Shown here in pieces: positions 1 through 8,647 of a stretch of 64,000 nt of DNA; the first letter of the stretch is position 1; each line of letters starts with the position of its first letter. The notes beneath the pieces are model-generated. The model had not been told where the DNA came from. It was given only the letters and a program-made list of their open reading frames with translations, and did no database searches. Origin of the DNA: JBJHBP01 sp050485685 (GTDB lineage: Bacteria; Pseudomonadota; Gammaproteobacteria; Steroidobacterales; Rariloculaceae); NCBI GenBank assembly GCA_050485685.1, contig JBJHBW010000004.1:1-64000 (forward strand), given 5' to 3'. The translations under genes were made by a program, and so were the position numbers.

Positions 1-472
1 CGGCGAGGCCGCCGAGGGCGAGGAACCAGACGAGCACCCAGCCGGGCATGCTCAGGCCCATGAAGGTCCAGTCGACTTCGGCGCATTCGCCGGAGCCGGT
101 GAAGACCATGCTCATGACGTCCATGAACGGGAATACCTGCCACATGTAGTCCAGGCCCGGGCCGCAGGCGGGTACCTGGTCGGGGGGCAGGCTCTGCAGC
201 CAGACATGGCGGCCGGCGATGCTGACGCCGGTGCCGGCGACGATGACGCCCAGCGCGGCGTAGACGCGCGCGAACGCGCCGGCCGGTGCATGCAGTGCGC
301 CGAGCAGGAACACCGCGCCAAGACCCATCATTGCAATACGCTGGAAGACGCACAGCGGGCAGGGCTCCAGCCCCATCACATGTTCGGCGTACAGCGCGTA
401 AGACATCAGTGCGACCACCACGCCCAGTCCGACGAGGTTGCCGATGCGGCGATCGCGACGCGTATTCATCAT
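1..472 (-). CDS. dsbB: DsbB-type disulfide bond formation protein (3' end outside window)
   Basis: Inner-membrane quinone reductase that reoxidises DsbA, passing electrons to ubiquinone. The reverse-strand translation starts MNTRRDRRIGNLVGLGVVV, enters a first hydrophobic segment and carries the family CPLC redox pair (EPCPLCVFQR) at the start of the periplasmic loop. A second Cys-containing loop follows (PACGPGLDY and SGECAEVDW), supplying the second redox pair. The gene reads through base 1 without a stop, so the C-terminus is missing. Two adjacent ATGs (472 and 469) are in frame and either could be used. It stands before the pho genes on the same strand, separated by 75 bp. The family call is firm; the exact start is not. 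Confidence 0.9.
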   Translation of the reverse strand, partial: MMNTRRDRRIGNLVGLGVVVALMSYALYAEHVMGLEPCPLCVFQRIAMMGLGAVFLLGALHAPAGAFARVYAALGVIVAGTGVSIAGRHVWLQSLPPDQVPACGPGLDYMWQVFPFMDVMSMVFTGSGECAEVDWTFMGLSMPGWVLVWFLALGGLA

Positions 473-547
473 TCTCAATAGCCCCCGGCCATACTTACCT
501 GGCCTTGCTTCCGTGGCCATACTTTCGTGGCCACATTATCTCTGGCT

Positions 548-1282
548 TCACTTCCCCGAGCGACCGTCACCGCGGTCGATCTCGCGTTCCATCACATCCA
601 GGTCGCTGTAGCGCAGATCCTTGCCGTGTACAAGATACATCACATACTCGGCAATGTTCTTGGCGTGATCGCCGATGCGTTCCATCGCACGCGCCGCCCA
701 GGTCGCGTCCATGACCCGCGAGATCGTGCGCGGGTCTTCCATCATGAATGTCACGCCCTGACGATAGATCGCCTCGTATTCCTCATCGACGAGCTCGTCG
801 GCCTTGACCACCGCCAGCGCCCGACGTGTATCGAGCCGCGCGAACGAATCCAGCGCACCGCTGACCATTTCCTTCACATGCCGCGACAGATTGCGCAGCT
901 CGCGATAATTGGTGGACGGACGTTCCATTTCAGCCAGCCGCGCGCCGATCTTGGCTATCTTCTGGGCTTCATCGCCAATGCGCTCCAGATCCGTAATGGT
1001 TTTCAGCGCAACGACGATCAGGCGCAGGTCGCTGGCCGCCGGCGCAAGCGTCGCGAGGATGCGGCTGCATTCCTCGTCAATCTGCACCTCCATTGCGTTG
1101 ACCTGCTTGTCGGCGGCGGCCACCTTCAGCCCCAGGTCGCTGTTCCCTTCGACCAGCGCGGTCACCGCGCGTTCGAACTGCTCCTCGACCAAACCGCCCA
1201 TCGCGAGCACGGAACTGCGTACGCGTTCCAGCGCCTCGTTGTAGCGACGGGAAATATGATGCCCAAGATCTTCAACGTCCAT
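548..1282 (-). CDS. phoU: Phosphate signalling protein PhoU
   Basis: Cytoplasmic negative regulator of the Pho regulon that links the PstSCAB transporter to PhoR. About 244 aa, close to the usual length, with two repeated three-helix PhoU domains. Family-typical metal-binding helix motifs are visible: ERIGDEAQKI in the first half and ERIGDHAKNI in the second. The start at 1282 gives MDVEDLGHHISRRYNEALE, which matches the family N-terminus; a longer reading frame to 1342 adds about 20 residues with no family character and is not used. It lies downstream of phoR on the same strand, 176 bp away. The pst transporter genes are not in this window, which separates the regulator from its usual partners. 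Confidence 0.95.
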   Translation of the reverse strand: MDVEDLGHHISRRYNEALERVRSSVLAMGGLVEEQFERAVTALVEGNSDLGLKVAAADKQVNAMEVQIDEECSRILATLAPAASDLRLIVVALKTITDLERIGDEAQKIAKIGARLAEMERPSTNYRELRNLSRHVKEMVSGALDSFARLDTRRALAVVKADELVDEEYEAIYRQGVTFMMEDPRTISRVMDATWAARAMERIGDHAKNIAEYVMYLVHGKDLRYSDLDVMEREIDRGDGRSGK

Positions 1283-1350
1283 ATGCACATTGTACCGGCT
1301 GGATTCGGACCTGCCCGCGAATAATCGGGCCCCTGACTTCAAGCATGAAG

Positions 1351-1371
1351 CGCACGCCTATTATGCGTGCG
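1351..1371. repeat. 7-bp hairpin between phoR and phoU
   Basis: Perfect inverted repeat CGCACGC/GCGTGCG around a 7-nt loop (CTATTAT) in the 176-bp gap between phoR and phoU. There is no T-tract on either side, so it does not look like a simple intrinsic terminator. It may act as a processing or attenuation structure between the two genes (inference). Confidence 0.4.
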
Positions 1372-1458
1372 TCATGCGGGACTTTACTGCGTTTATGACG
1401 AACTGATGCCGAAGCTGCGCCAGATCCGCGCCGTACTCGTGCTCAGGTCAGGCCCGAC

Positions 1459-2760
1459 TCATGCGGACGTCGCCACGCTCTCCCTTTGTGTGATCCGGGA
1501 GACGGGGAAACGGCAGGTAAATGTGCTGCCCTCGCCCTCGCGGCTGCTGATCGCCAGCTGGCCTTCGTGTCGCTGCAACGCGTGCTTGACGATGGCAAGG
1601 CCAAGTCCGGTGCCGCCGGTCGCGCGCGAGCGACCCGGGTCCACGCGATAGAACCGCTCGGTGATGCGCGGAATCTGTTCCTCGGCAATGCCGATACCGG
1701 TATCGACCACCTCAAACTCGGCGCCGCTGCCGGTCTCGCGCCAGTGCATGGTGACGGTGCCGGCGGCAGGCGTGAATCGCACGGCGTTTTCGACGAGATT
1801 CTGGAAGATGGAGTGCAGCTCCGCTTCGCGACCCTTGAGCCAGACGTCGGTGTGCAGCTGCAGCGTGACCTCCGGACCCTTGCCACCGACATAGGCGCGC
1901 CGGATCAGCTCCAGCAGCGCCGGCACATCGACCGGGTTGCGTGGCGCGCGTTCATCGGACGCTTCAAGTCGCGCCAGCTCGATCAGGTCGCGCAGGATCT
2001 GCATCATGCGTTCGGCCTGACGCTGCATCTCACCGATCGGCGCCTTCCAGTTCTCCGGCAGGCGATCGTCCTCGGACAGCGCCTCCAGGTAGCCGCTGAT
2101 CACCGTCACCGGCGAGCGCAGTTCATGGGACGCATTGGCCACGAAGTCGCGCCGCGTGGTTTCCAGCCGGGTCTCACGCGTGACATCACGAACGATGGCG
2201 AGCTTCTGGTTCATCCCGTACGGAATGACCTGCACATGCAGCCACGCATGATGGGTGACAGGCGACGGAATCACGACGCCCGTATCACCGGGTTTCATCA
2301 CATAGCTGATGAAATCCGGATGGCGCAACAGATTCTCGATTCGGTTGCCGAGGTCGACGGCGGGATCCAGGCCCAGCAGTCGGGTTGCGGCGGGATTGAA
2401 CCAGACAATCTCGCGTTCGGCATTGAGGATGATGCCGGCATCTGTCAGCGCATGCGTGCTCTCACGCACCTCGCGCATCAGTCTGTGCAGCTTCTGCTTG
2501 CGCGAACGCGACTTCGCGCGCAGGCCTTCCACGCGGGCAAAGATCGTGTGCCAGAAGCCGCGCTCGGGTCTGGTCGGCGCCCGCTCGATGCCGCTGAGTA
2601 CGCGATCCAGCACATGCAGCCTGCGCAGCGTCACGGCCAGATACAACGCCAGTGCCGCGGACAGCCACCAGCCGGTTCCACCGAACAGCCAGCCGACCAC
2701 CAGCGCTACGCCGGCCAGCAGGGCCAGCGGACCGAGCAACGCGCCCCAGCCGGCCGGCAT
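1459..2760 (-). CDS. phoR: Phosphate regulon sensor histidine kinase PhoR
   Basis: Membrane-bound kinase that phosphorylates PhoB under phosphate limitation. 433 aa, normal for the family. The N-terminus has two closely spaced hydrophobic helices (about residues 1-45) with almost no periplasmic loop, as is usual in PhoR. A PAS domain follows (around DAGIILNAEREIVWFNPAA), then the phosphoacceptor box NASHELRSPVTVISGYLEAL and an ATPase domain with N-box ENAVRF, DTGIGI and GGTGLGLAIV. It begins 4 bp after the phoB stop, so the two are cotranscribed and probably translationally coupled. No strong Shine-Dalgarno sequence precedes the ATG, which fits coupling to phoB. Confidence 0.95.
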   Translation of the reverse strand: MPAGWGALLGPLALLAGVALVVGWLFGGTGWWLSAALALYLAVTLRRLHVLDRVLSGIERAPTRPERGFWHTIFARVEGLRAKSRSRKQKLHRLMREVRESTHALTDAGIILNAEREIVWFNPAATRLLGLDPAVDLGNRIENLLRHPDFISYVMKPGDTGVVIPSPVTHHAWLHVQVIPYGMNQKLAIVRDVTRETRLETTRRDFVANASHELRSPVTVISGYLEALSEDDRLPENWKAPIGEMQRQAERMMQILRDLIELARLEASDERAPRNPVDVPALLELIRRAYVGGKGPEVTLQLHTDVWLKGREAELHSIFQNLVENAVRFTPAAGTVTMHWRETGSGAEFEVVDTGIGIAEEQIPRITERFYRVDPGRSRATGGTGLGLAIVKHALQRHEGQLAISSREGEGSTFTCRFPVSRITQRESVATSA

Positions 2761-2764
2761 GCGC

Positions 2765-3457
2765 TCAGGCCTGAACCGGTGAGAACCGGTACCCGGCGCC
2801 GCGTACCGTGCGGATCAGACTGTCGTAGCCGTAGGGGGTCAGGGCCTTGCGCAGGCGACGGATATGCACGTCCACGGTGCGTTCCTCGACATACACGTTG
2901 CCGCCCCAGACGCGGTCCAGCAGCTGAGCGCGGCTGTAGACGCGATCCGGGTGGTGCATGAAGAAGGACAGCAGCCGGTACTCGGTGGGTCCGAGCGCAA
3001 CCTCGTCTCGGCCGACCAGCACCTGATGGCTGGCGGTGTTGATTTTCAGGTCGCCGGCCGCGATGACTTCGTCGTCGCCACCGGCGCCGCGGCGCAGTGC
3101 GGCACGCAGTCGGGCAAGCAGTTCGCGCGGCGAAAACGGCTTGACGATGTAATCGTCGGCGCCGCCGTCCAGTCCCGCCACACGGTCATCCTCGTCCACG
3201 CGCGCGGTCACCATCAGAATCGGAATCTCGCGCGTGTCGTTGTCGCGCTTGAGCTGACGCGTGAGCTCCAGCCCGCTGATGTCGGGCAGCATCCAGTCCA
3301 TCAGGATCGCGTCCGGAAACCGGTCGGCAATGGCCGCGCGCACATCGCGACCCTGCGCAACGGTGTCGACCGCATAACCTGCCCGCGAAAGGTTGAAGAC
3401 CAGCATGTCGCGGATCGCGTTGTCGTCTTCGACGACCAGTATGTGCCTGTCTGCCAC
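2765..3457 (-). CDS. phoB: Phosphate regulon response regulator PhoB
   Basis: OmpR-family transcription factor that binds Pho boxes. 230 aa. The receiver domain starts RHILVVEDDNAIRDML with the acceptor Asp in LMDWMLPDISG and the conserved Lys in YIVKPFSPREL. The C-terminal winged helix contains LGPTEYRLLSFFMHHPDRVY, a close match to the family. The start is a GTG at 3457 preceded by GGAGG at good spacing; the frame stays open upstream to 4195 but that part is antisense-like noise over tsaB. It is first in the phoB-phoR pair. A candidate Pho box lies about 40 bp upstream, suggesting autoregulation. Confidence 0.96.
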   Translation of the reverse strand: MADRHILVVEDDNAIRDMLVFNLSRAGYAVDTVAQGRDVRAAIADRFPDAILMDWMLPDISGLELTRQLKRDNDTREIPILMVTARVDEDDRVAGLDGGADDYIVKPFSPRELLARLRAALRRGAGGDDEVIAAGDLKINTASHQVLVGRDEVALGPTEYRLLSFFMHHPDRVYSRAQLLDRVWGGNVYVEERTVDVHIRRLRKALTPYGYDSLIRTVRGAGYRFSPVQA

Positions 3458-3495
3458 AGCGCCTCCAGAATCCCCCGGCCTGCGCCATTTAATGG

Positions 3496-3520
3496 CAACA
3501 GTATTACAGTTTCGTGACGC
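3496..3520 (-). promoter_or_regulatory. Candidate Pho box upstream of phoB
   Basis: On the minus strand the sequence reads GCGTCACGAAACTGTAATAC and continues CTGTTGC. It resembles two 11-bp-phased half-sites of the PhoB consensus (CTGTCAT-N4 repeated): a degenerate first unit and CTGTAAT. It sits 39-63 bp before the phoB GTG and overlaps the last codons of tsaB. Recognised by eye; not scored against a matrix. Confidence 0.45.
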
Positions 3521-4211
3521 TTGCGGGACTGTTCTGTGACGGACGTTTCCATGCGTCCTGGCCGCGCAGATATACCGGCAGCGCCTGCTCCGGCGCGACC
3601 GTGCGGCCAGCCGCAAAATCGTGCTGCGCCAGCGGAACAAGATCGCGCGCGGCCGGCTCCAGTGCCTCGAACACGCCCGCCGCGGACTGCGTGATTTCGG
3701 CCAGGACCTCACGATACGCCGCAACGCCACTGCCGGCGATGACCCAGCCCGCGCCGGAAGGCGGGCGCACATCCTGTGGCGGCGAGATGCGCTCGTCGCC
3801 AACCGGCACGGCCAGCCCGTCACGGATTTCGTACTCGCCCCAGTAGACATCGCCCATGCGCGCATCCACGCACAGCAGTGAACGGTCGGCCTCGTGTTCG
3901 CGCCACAACCGCTGCGCAAGGCCTGCGAGACTTGAGACCGGGAGCAACGGCAGTCCGGCCGCGGCCGCAAGTCCCTGCGCAATCGCAGCCGAAACACGCA
4001 GGCCGGTGAATGAGCCTGGACCTCGACCGAAAGCAATCGCATCCAGATCCGCGAGTCGCAGCCCCGCATCGGCCAGCAGCGCGTCCACCGCGGGCAGCAC
4101 GCTTGCCGTCTGTTCCCTGGCGCTGCGTATCGCGTGTTCGCGGATCTCATCACCCACGGCCAGCGCCACCGTCCCGGCGGAACCGGAGGTTTCAAGTGCC
4201 AGCAGCTTCAT
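3504..4211 (-). CDS. tsaB: tRNA threonylcarbamoyladenosine biosynthesis protein TsaB
   Basis: Partner of TsaD/TsaE in making t6A37 of ANN-decoding tRNAs. 235 aa. The N-terminus MKLLALETSGSAGTVALAV and the motif FGRGPGSFTGLRVS are hallmarks of the ASKHA-fold TsaB family. The ATG at 4211 overlaps the TGA of the upstream helicase gene (ATGA), which decides the start against an ATG 21 bp earlier. The yoaA-tsaB pairing is also found in Escherichia coli, so the neighbourhood supports the call. Confidence 0.95.
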   Translation of the reverse strand: MKLLALETSGSAGTVALAVGDEIREHAIRSAREQTASVLPAVDALLADAGLRLADLDAIAFGRGPGSFTGLRVSAAIAQGLAAAAGLPLLPVSSLAGLAQRLWREHEADRSLLCVDARMGDVYWGEYEIRDGLAVPVGDERISPPQDVRPPSGAGWVIAGSGVAAYREVLAEITQSAAGVFEALEPAARDLVPLAQHDFAAGRTVAPEQALPVYLRGQDAWKRPSQNSPASVTKL

Positions 4212-6268
4212 GTGCCTGTCTCGCTGTGCCATGCCCTATGCATCCGGGGCCTGAGGCCCGCCGCGAACGCCAGCGCCTCGTCCACCTCATCCAGCACCGG
4301 CATCGCCGGCAGACTGTTCATGAACACACGCCCGTAGCCACGTGTACGCAATCGCGGATCGCCTATCACGACCAGTCCGCGGTCGCTGTCATCCCTGATC
4401 AATCGTCCCACTCCCTGTTTCAGCGCCAGCACCGCCTGCGGCAGCTGGAATTCGTTGAAGCCATCGCCGCCGGCACGCTGTATGGCATCGAGCCTTGCGC
4501 GAATCAATGGATCCGAAGGCACCGCGAACGGCAGTTTGTCGATCACGACCAGACGCAGTGCCGACCCGCGCACATCCACACCCTGCCAGAAACTGCCGGT
4601 GCCCAGCAGCACCGCATTGCCAGCCTCACGAAAGCGCTGCAGCAGTTCGCCGCGGGCCCCGCGCCCCTGCACCAGCAGCGGCCCGGGCAGCGCGGCACGC
4701 CCGGCCAGCCAGGCCTCGGCGCGCTCCAGCGCACGATAGCTCGTGAACAGCAGGAATGCGCCGCCGCCGGCTGCCTCGATCAGCGGCCACACCGTCGCCA
4801 GCAGCACTTCGGTGTGATCGTCGCTGGATGGCTGTGGCAGCCCCTGCGGCAGCCAGATACGCGCGCAACGCCGGTAGTCGAAAGGCGACGCGAACACCGC
4901 GCCGGTCGCATCCGGCACGCCCACCCGGGCGAGAAAATGCTCGAACTCGCCGGCAACCGCCAGGGTCGCGGACGCAAAGATCCAGTGTCCGCCCTGCGCT
5001 GCGATGCGCTCGCCCAGGGCCTTGCCGGTATCGGCCGGTGTCCAGTGTGCCGTCACGCTGCGCGGGGATACCTCCAGCCAGCGCAGACCGGGCTCTCGCG
5101 CTGCCACGCCCGCCGCGTTACCGGGATCGTCGGCGTCACTGGTGCTTTGCGCTGCCTCATCTATTGAATCAGCGGCCGGGGCAGCACCGGGGCCAGTGGT
5201 GCCATCAGCATGCGAATCTGCCGCGGCAATGACCCTGAGACGCGCCAGCGCATCCGCGGCGCGCTCCCGACAGCGGGACAGTCCGGGACTGGCGTCCGCA
5301 ACCTCCGTCAGCGCTTCCATGAACTCCGCCAGTGGCGCCTGCCAGCGCAGCAGGTCATCCGTCACGGAACGCGGCATCGCGTGCCAGGGCAGCCGACCGC
5401 TGCGCCCGCCAACGCCGGCAAGCACCGCGGCGGCTTCGCTTTGGAGCCGATCGGTCAGCGGCGCTACCGCACTGCCAAAGCCTGCAGCATCCGCTTCATC
5501 CTGAGTGTCGCGCGCCAGCCTGCCGAGTTCGCGGCTGCCAAGGCCGACCCCGAAGAAATGCTGCGCGATCTCCGGCAGCAGGTGCGCCTCGTCGACGATC
5601 ACGGTGTCGGCCTGCGGCAGCAGTTCGCCGAAGCCGGTCTCGCGAAGCACCATATCGGCGAGCAGCAGATGATGATTGACGACAACGACATCGGCGGCTT
5701 GTGCCCGGCGCCTCGCACCGAGCACGAAACACTGTTCGTAATCCGGACACTGGTTGCCAAGACAGTTGTCGACGGTGGACGTGATCCTTGCGATCAGCGC
5801 GGCATCTTCCGGAAGATCGGTCAGCTCGGCGAGATCGCCACTGCTCGTGATGCGGCTGAATTCGTCGAGCATGCCGGCATAACGATGCCAGCGGGGGTTG
5901 TGCAGATCCGTTGTCGCAAGCCGGTAACGATGCCGGCAGAAATAATTCGCGCGGCCCTTCAGCAGCGCGACCTGCGCCGGGCGACCCAGCAGCGCTCCGA
6001 GCATGGGCAGATCGCGGCTGTAAAGCTGATCCTGCAGCGTGCGTGTGCCGGTGGAAACGATGGCTCGCTGCCCGGACAGCAGCACCGGGATCAGGTAGGC
6101 GAATGTCTTGCCGGTTCCGGTGCCGGCTTCCAGCACCGCATGGTGATGCCCGTCAATGGCAGCGGCCACATGCTCGGCCATTGCGAGCTGCGCCTCCCGG
6201 AAGCTGTAGCCCGGGAGCTGCCCGGCCAGCGTGCCGCCGGGGCCGAAGATGTCCGCCAGTCTCTGCAT
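4208..6268 (-). CDS. yoaA: DinG/YoaA-type ATP-dependent DNA helicase
   Basis: XPD-like superfamily 2 helicase with 5'-3' polarity in the family, implicated in replication fork and DNA damage repair. 686 aa. Visible motifs: Walker A in EAGTGTGKTFAYLIP (near residue 50), the DEAH box in VIVDEAHLLPE, and C-terminal motifs in GSFWQGVDVRGSALR and QGVGRLIRD. Four cysteines between motifs Ia and II (YFC, DNC, NQC, EQC) fit the [4Fe-4S] site of the family. It is translationally coupled to tsaB. A stretch near residues 350-390 (roughly GPGAAPAADSIDEAAQS and on) is low-complexity and probably a linker. Confidence 0.93.
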   Translation of the reverse strand: MQRLADIFGPGGTLAGQLPGYSFREAQLAMAEHVAAAIDGHHHAVLEAGTGTGKTFAYLIPVLLSGQRAIVSTGTRTLQDQLYSRDLPMLGALLGRPAQVALLKGRANYFCRHRYRLATTDLHNPRWHRYAGMLDEFSRITSSGDLAELTDLPEDAALIARITSTVDNCLGNQCPDYEQCFVLGARRRAQAADVVVVNHHLLLADMVLRETGFGELLPQADTVIVDEAHLLPEIAQHFFGVGLGSRELGRLARDTQDEADAAGFGSAVAPLTDRLQSEAAAVLAGVGGRSGRLPWHAMPRSVTDDLLRWQAPLAEFMEALTEVADASPGLSRCRERAADALARLRVIAAADSHADGTTGPGAAPAADSIDEAAQSTSDADDPGNAAGVAAREPGLRWLEVSPRSVTAHWTPADTGKALGERIAAQGGHWIFASATLAVAGEFEHFLARVGVPDATGAVFASPFDYRRCARIWLPQGLPQPSSDDHTEVLLATVWPLIEAAGGGAFLLFTSYRALERAEAWLAGRAALPGPLLVQGRGARGELLQRFREAGNAVLLGTGSFWQGVDVRGSALRLVVIDKLPFAVPSDPLIRARLDAIQRAGGDGFNEFQLPQAVLALKQGVGRLIRDDSDRGLVVIGDPRLRTRGYGRVFMNSLPAMPVLDEVDEALAFAAGLRPRMHRAWHSETGT

Positions 6269-6331
6269 GCGCGCACTATAGCCGCATCAGGCCGGCAACG
6301 ACCGCGTCGAATCCGGCGTCCGGCGCCTGAT

Positions 6332-6784
6332 TCAGGGCGTTACCACCGCGGTTTCGGCGTCCTGTGCAGGCCCTGACTCGGGTGGTATCGCATCGGTCAC
6401 CACCGGTGTGACCAGAAACCTCACCTGCCCGCGTGCTCCGGGATCGAACGGCCCCGGCAGCACCCAGCGCACATGGGTCACGGCATCCAGTGGCTCCGAA
6501 AGATCGCGCTCGGGCACGAAACGCTCGCCGCCATCGACCGAGTACAGCAGCGCTGCGCCAGGACCCTGCGCGCTGCCCTGCACATAACGATAGCCGGCCG
6601 GCACCGTGGCATCGATGCGCGCATCATGAATGCGACCGCCGCTGACATTGACAAACGCGACCGTGACCACAACCTGGTCCTCGCCACGCGCTTCCGTCGT
6701 ACTCTGCAGCGCCAGCGGCTGACCGCCGGAAGCGCCCGTGCTGATGGCCAGCACCGACAACATTGCGAAGAACGGCATGCGCAT
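6332..6784 (-). CDS. Secreted hypothetical protein, DUF11-like repeat fold
   Basis: 150 aa with an N-terminal signal peptide (MRMPFFAMLSVLAISTGASGG) followed by one beta-rich domain. The pattern VTVAFVNVSGGRIHDARI then VPAGYRYVQGSAQG, plus VDGGERFVPERDL, resembles the conserved-repeat/DUF11 type found in periplasmic and surface proteins. AGGAGG sits just before the ATG at 6784, so that codon is preferred over a GTG two codons upstream. It is divergent from pckG and follows no obvious partner. Function unknown; periplasmic location is inferred from the signal peptide. Confidence 0.7.
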   Translation of the reverse strand: MRMPFFAMLSVLAISTGASGGQPLALQSTTEARGEDQVVVTVAFVNVSGGRIHDARIDATVPAGYRYVQGSAQGPGAALLYSVDGGERFVPERDLSEPLDAVTHVRWVLPGPFDPGARGQVRFLVTPVVTDAIPPESGPAQDAETAVVTP

Positions 6785-6853
6785 GTTCACCTCCTGATCG
6801 CGATATTACGTCTAAACGCGGTCCGTGCCTGCCGGCTGCCCGGCATCTGTGGC

Positions 6854-6859
6854 TATAAT
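6854..6859 (+). promoter_or_regulatory. Candidate -10 element for pckG
   Basis: A perfect TATAAT lies 37 bp before the pckG start in the intergenic region. No good -35 hexamer is visible at 17 bp spacing, so promoter strength or activator dependence is uncertain. Confidence 0.4.
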
Positions 6860-6895
6860 GGACGCGCAGTCATCAAAGCCCACCAGAAGGATTCC

Positions 6896-8638
6896 ATGAC
6901 CACTGAACTCACGACCCTCCGCGACTGGGTCGCAGAGGCGGCCGAACTCACGCAGGCGGACCGGGTGCACTGGTGTACCGGTACGGAACAGGAGTATCGG
7001 CAGTTGATCGACCAGATGCTGGCCGACGGCACGCTGGAAACGCTCAATCAGGAGCGCTATCCGCGTTGTTATCTGCACCGCTCCGATCCCAGTGATGTCG
7101 CCCGCGTCGAACACCTGACATACGTGTGCACCGCCGACAGGGACGACGCCGGCCCGAACAATAACTGGATGGCGCCGGATGAAGCCCGCGCGCTGATGAC
7201 GGAATTCTTCCAGGGCTGCATGCGCGGCCGCACCATGTATGTGATCCCTTACTGCATGGGTCCGCTGGAATCTCCGTACGCGCGCTGCGGTGTGGAAATC
7301 ACCGACAGCCCGTATGTGGTCGCGAACATGTATCTGATGACACGCATGGGCGATGCCGCACTGAAACGCATAGAGCGCGACGGCACGTTCGTGCGCGGCT
7401 GGCACTCCACCGGCGAGCTCGACCCGGACCGCCGCTACATCGTGCATTTCCCCGAAGACCTCACCATCATGAGCTACGGTTCCGGGTACGGCGGCAACGC
7501 CCTGCTCGGCAAGAAGTGCCATGCGCTGCGCATAGGCAGCTACCAGGCGCGCAGCGAAGGCTGGCTGGCCGAGCACATGCTGATCGTCGGTGTGGAAAGC
7601 CCCGAAGGCGAAACCCACTACCTGGCCTGCGCATTCCCATCGGCCTGCGGCAAGACCAATCTTGCCATGCTGATTCCGCCGGAAACGCACAAGGGCTGGA
7701 AGATCTGGACACTGGGCGACGACATCGCCTGGATGCATCTGGACAAAGCCGGTCAGCTGCGCGCCATCAACCCGGAGGCCGGCTACTTCGGCGTGGTGCC
7801 CGGCACCAACCGGCGCACGAACCGCAACGCCTACGACATGATTCAGTCCGACACGATCTTCACGAACGTGGGCGTGACGGCCGACAACGAACCGTGGTGG
7901 GAAGAGAAGGAAACCGGTAAACCGGCCACGGACTGGCGCGGTCGCCCGTACGACCCCGCCAGGGGTCCGGCCGCGCATCCGAATTCGCGCTTCACGGTGA
8001 CGGCAAAGCAGAATCCGGCCTACTCTGAACTTGCCGAGGCGCCGGAAGGCGTACCCATCAGCGCCATCGTATTCGGTGGGCGCCGCCGTGAACTCGCACC
8101 TCTGGTCTATCAGGCGCACGACTGGGCACACGGCGTGCTGGTCGGCGCGGGCGTGGCATCGGAAACCACCGCAGCGGCGACCGGCAAGGTCGGCGTGGTG
8201 CGCCGTGACCCGATGGCGATGAAGCCGTTCTGCGGTTACAACTTTGCCGACTACTGGGCGCATTGGCTGAGCTTTGCGGACCGGTCCGACAAACTGCCGG
8301 CGATTTTCCACGTCAACTGGTTCCGCCGCGATCAGGACGGACGCTTCCTGTGGCCGGGGTTCGGTGACAACCTGCGCGTGCTGCGCTGGATCATCGACCG
8401 CTGCGAGGGAAGGGTATCGGCGGTCACGACGCCTATAGGCGAACTGCCACAGGCCGATGACATCGACGTTTCGGGTCTGGACATCGCACCGCAGACGCTG
8501 GAAAGCCTGCTGGCCGTCGATCATGCGCAGTGGCGCGATGAAATGAACGCGGTCGGCGAGTATCTGGAAAGCTACGGTGAGCGGCTGCCGGAGCGGCTGC
8601 GCGAACAGCATCGCAAGGTACTCAAGGCGCTGTCCTGA
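6896..8638 (+). CDS. pckG: GTP-dependent phosphoenolpyruvate carboxykinase
   Basis: Converts oxaloacetate and GTP to PEP, GDP and CO2 in gluconeogenesis. 580 aa, typical of the GTP class. Key features are the kinase P-loop with the reactive cysteine (AFPSACGKTNLAML), the substrate loop region RSDPSDVARVEHLTYVC, and FGGRRRELAPLVYQ near the C-terminal half. The ATG at 6896 has AGAAGG upstream; the frame is open further upstream but that part lies antisense to the neighbouring secreted-protein gene. GTP-type PEPCK is not the enzyme of enteric bacteria, which carry the ATP type, and this is a useful lineage clue. Confidence 0.97.
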   Translation: MTTELTTLRDWVAEAAELTQADRVHWCTGTEQEYRQLIDQMLADGTLETLNQERYPRCYLHRSDPSDVARVEHLTYVCTADRDDAGPNNNWMAPDEARALMTEFFQGCMRGRTMYVIPYCMGPLESPYARCGVEITDSPYVVANMYLMTRMGDAALKRIERDGTFVRGWHSTGELDPDRRYIVHFPEDLTIMSYGSGYGGNALLGKKCHALRIGSYQARSEGWLAEHMLIVGVESPEGETHYLACAFPSACGKTNLAMLIPPETHKGWKIWTLGDDIAWMHLDKAGQLRAINPEAGYFGVVPGTNRRTNRNAYDMIQSDTIFTNVGVTADNEPWWEEKETGKPATDWRGRPYDPARGPAAHPNSRFTVTAKQNPAYSELAEAPEGVPISAIVFGGRRRELAPLVYQAHDWAHGVLVGAGVASETTAAATGKVGVVRRDPMAMKPFCGYNFADYWAHWLSFADRSDKLPAIFHVNWFRRDQDGRFLWPGFGDNLRVLRWIIDRCEGRVSAVTTPIGELPQADDIDVSGLDIAPQTLESLLAVDHAQWRDEMNAVGEYLESYGERLPERLREQHRKVLKALS

Positions 8639-8647
8639 AGGACGCTG

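Noticed and set aside
984..1010. Second nitrate-type leader near other operons
   Set aside because: No paired hexaloop stems with overlapping terminator found elsewhere by eye.
2765..4195. Continuous 476-codon reading frame that would fuse PhoB to an Arg-rich N-terminal part
   Set aside because: The upstream part lies over tsaB in another frame and has the composition of a high-GC shadow. A GTG with GGAGG at 3457 gives a normal PhoB.
6812..8611. 599-codon antisense frame over pckG
   Set aside because: Opposite a clear PEPCK gene; the protein has no domain and a shadow-like His/Arg/Val composition.
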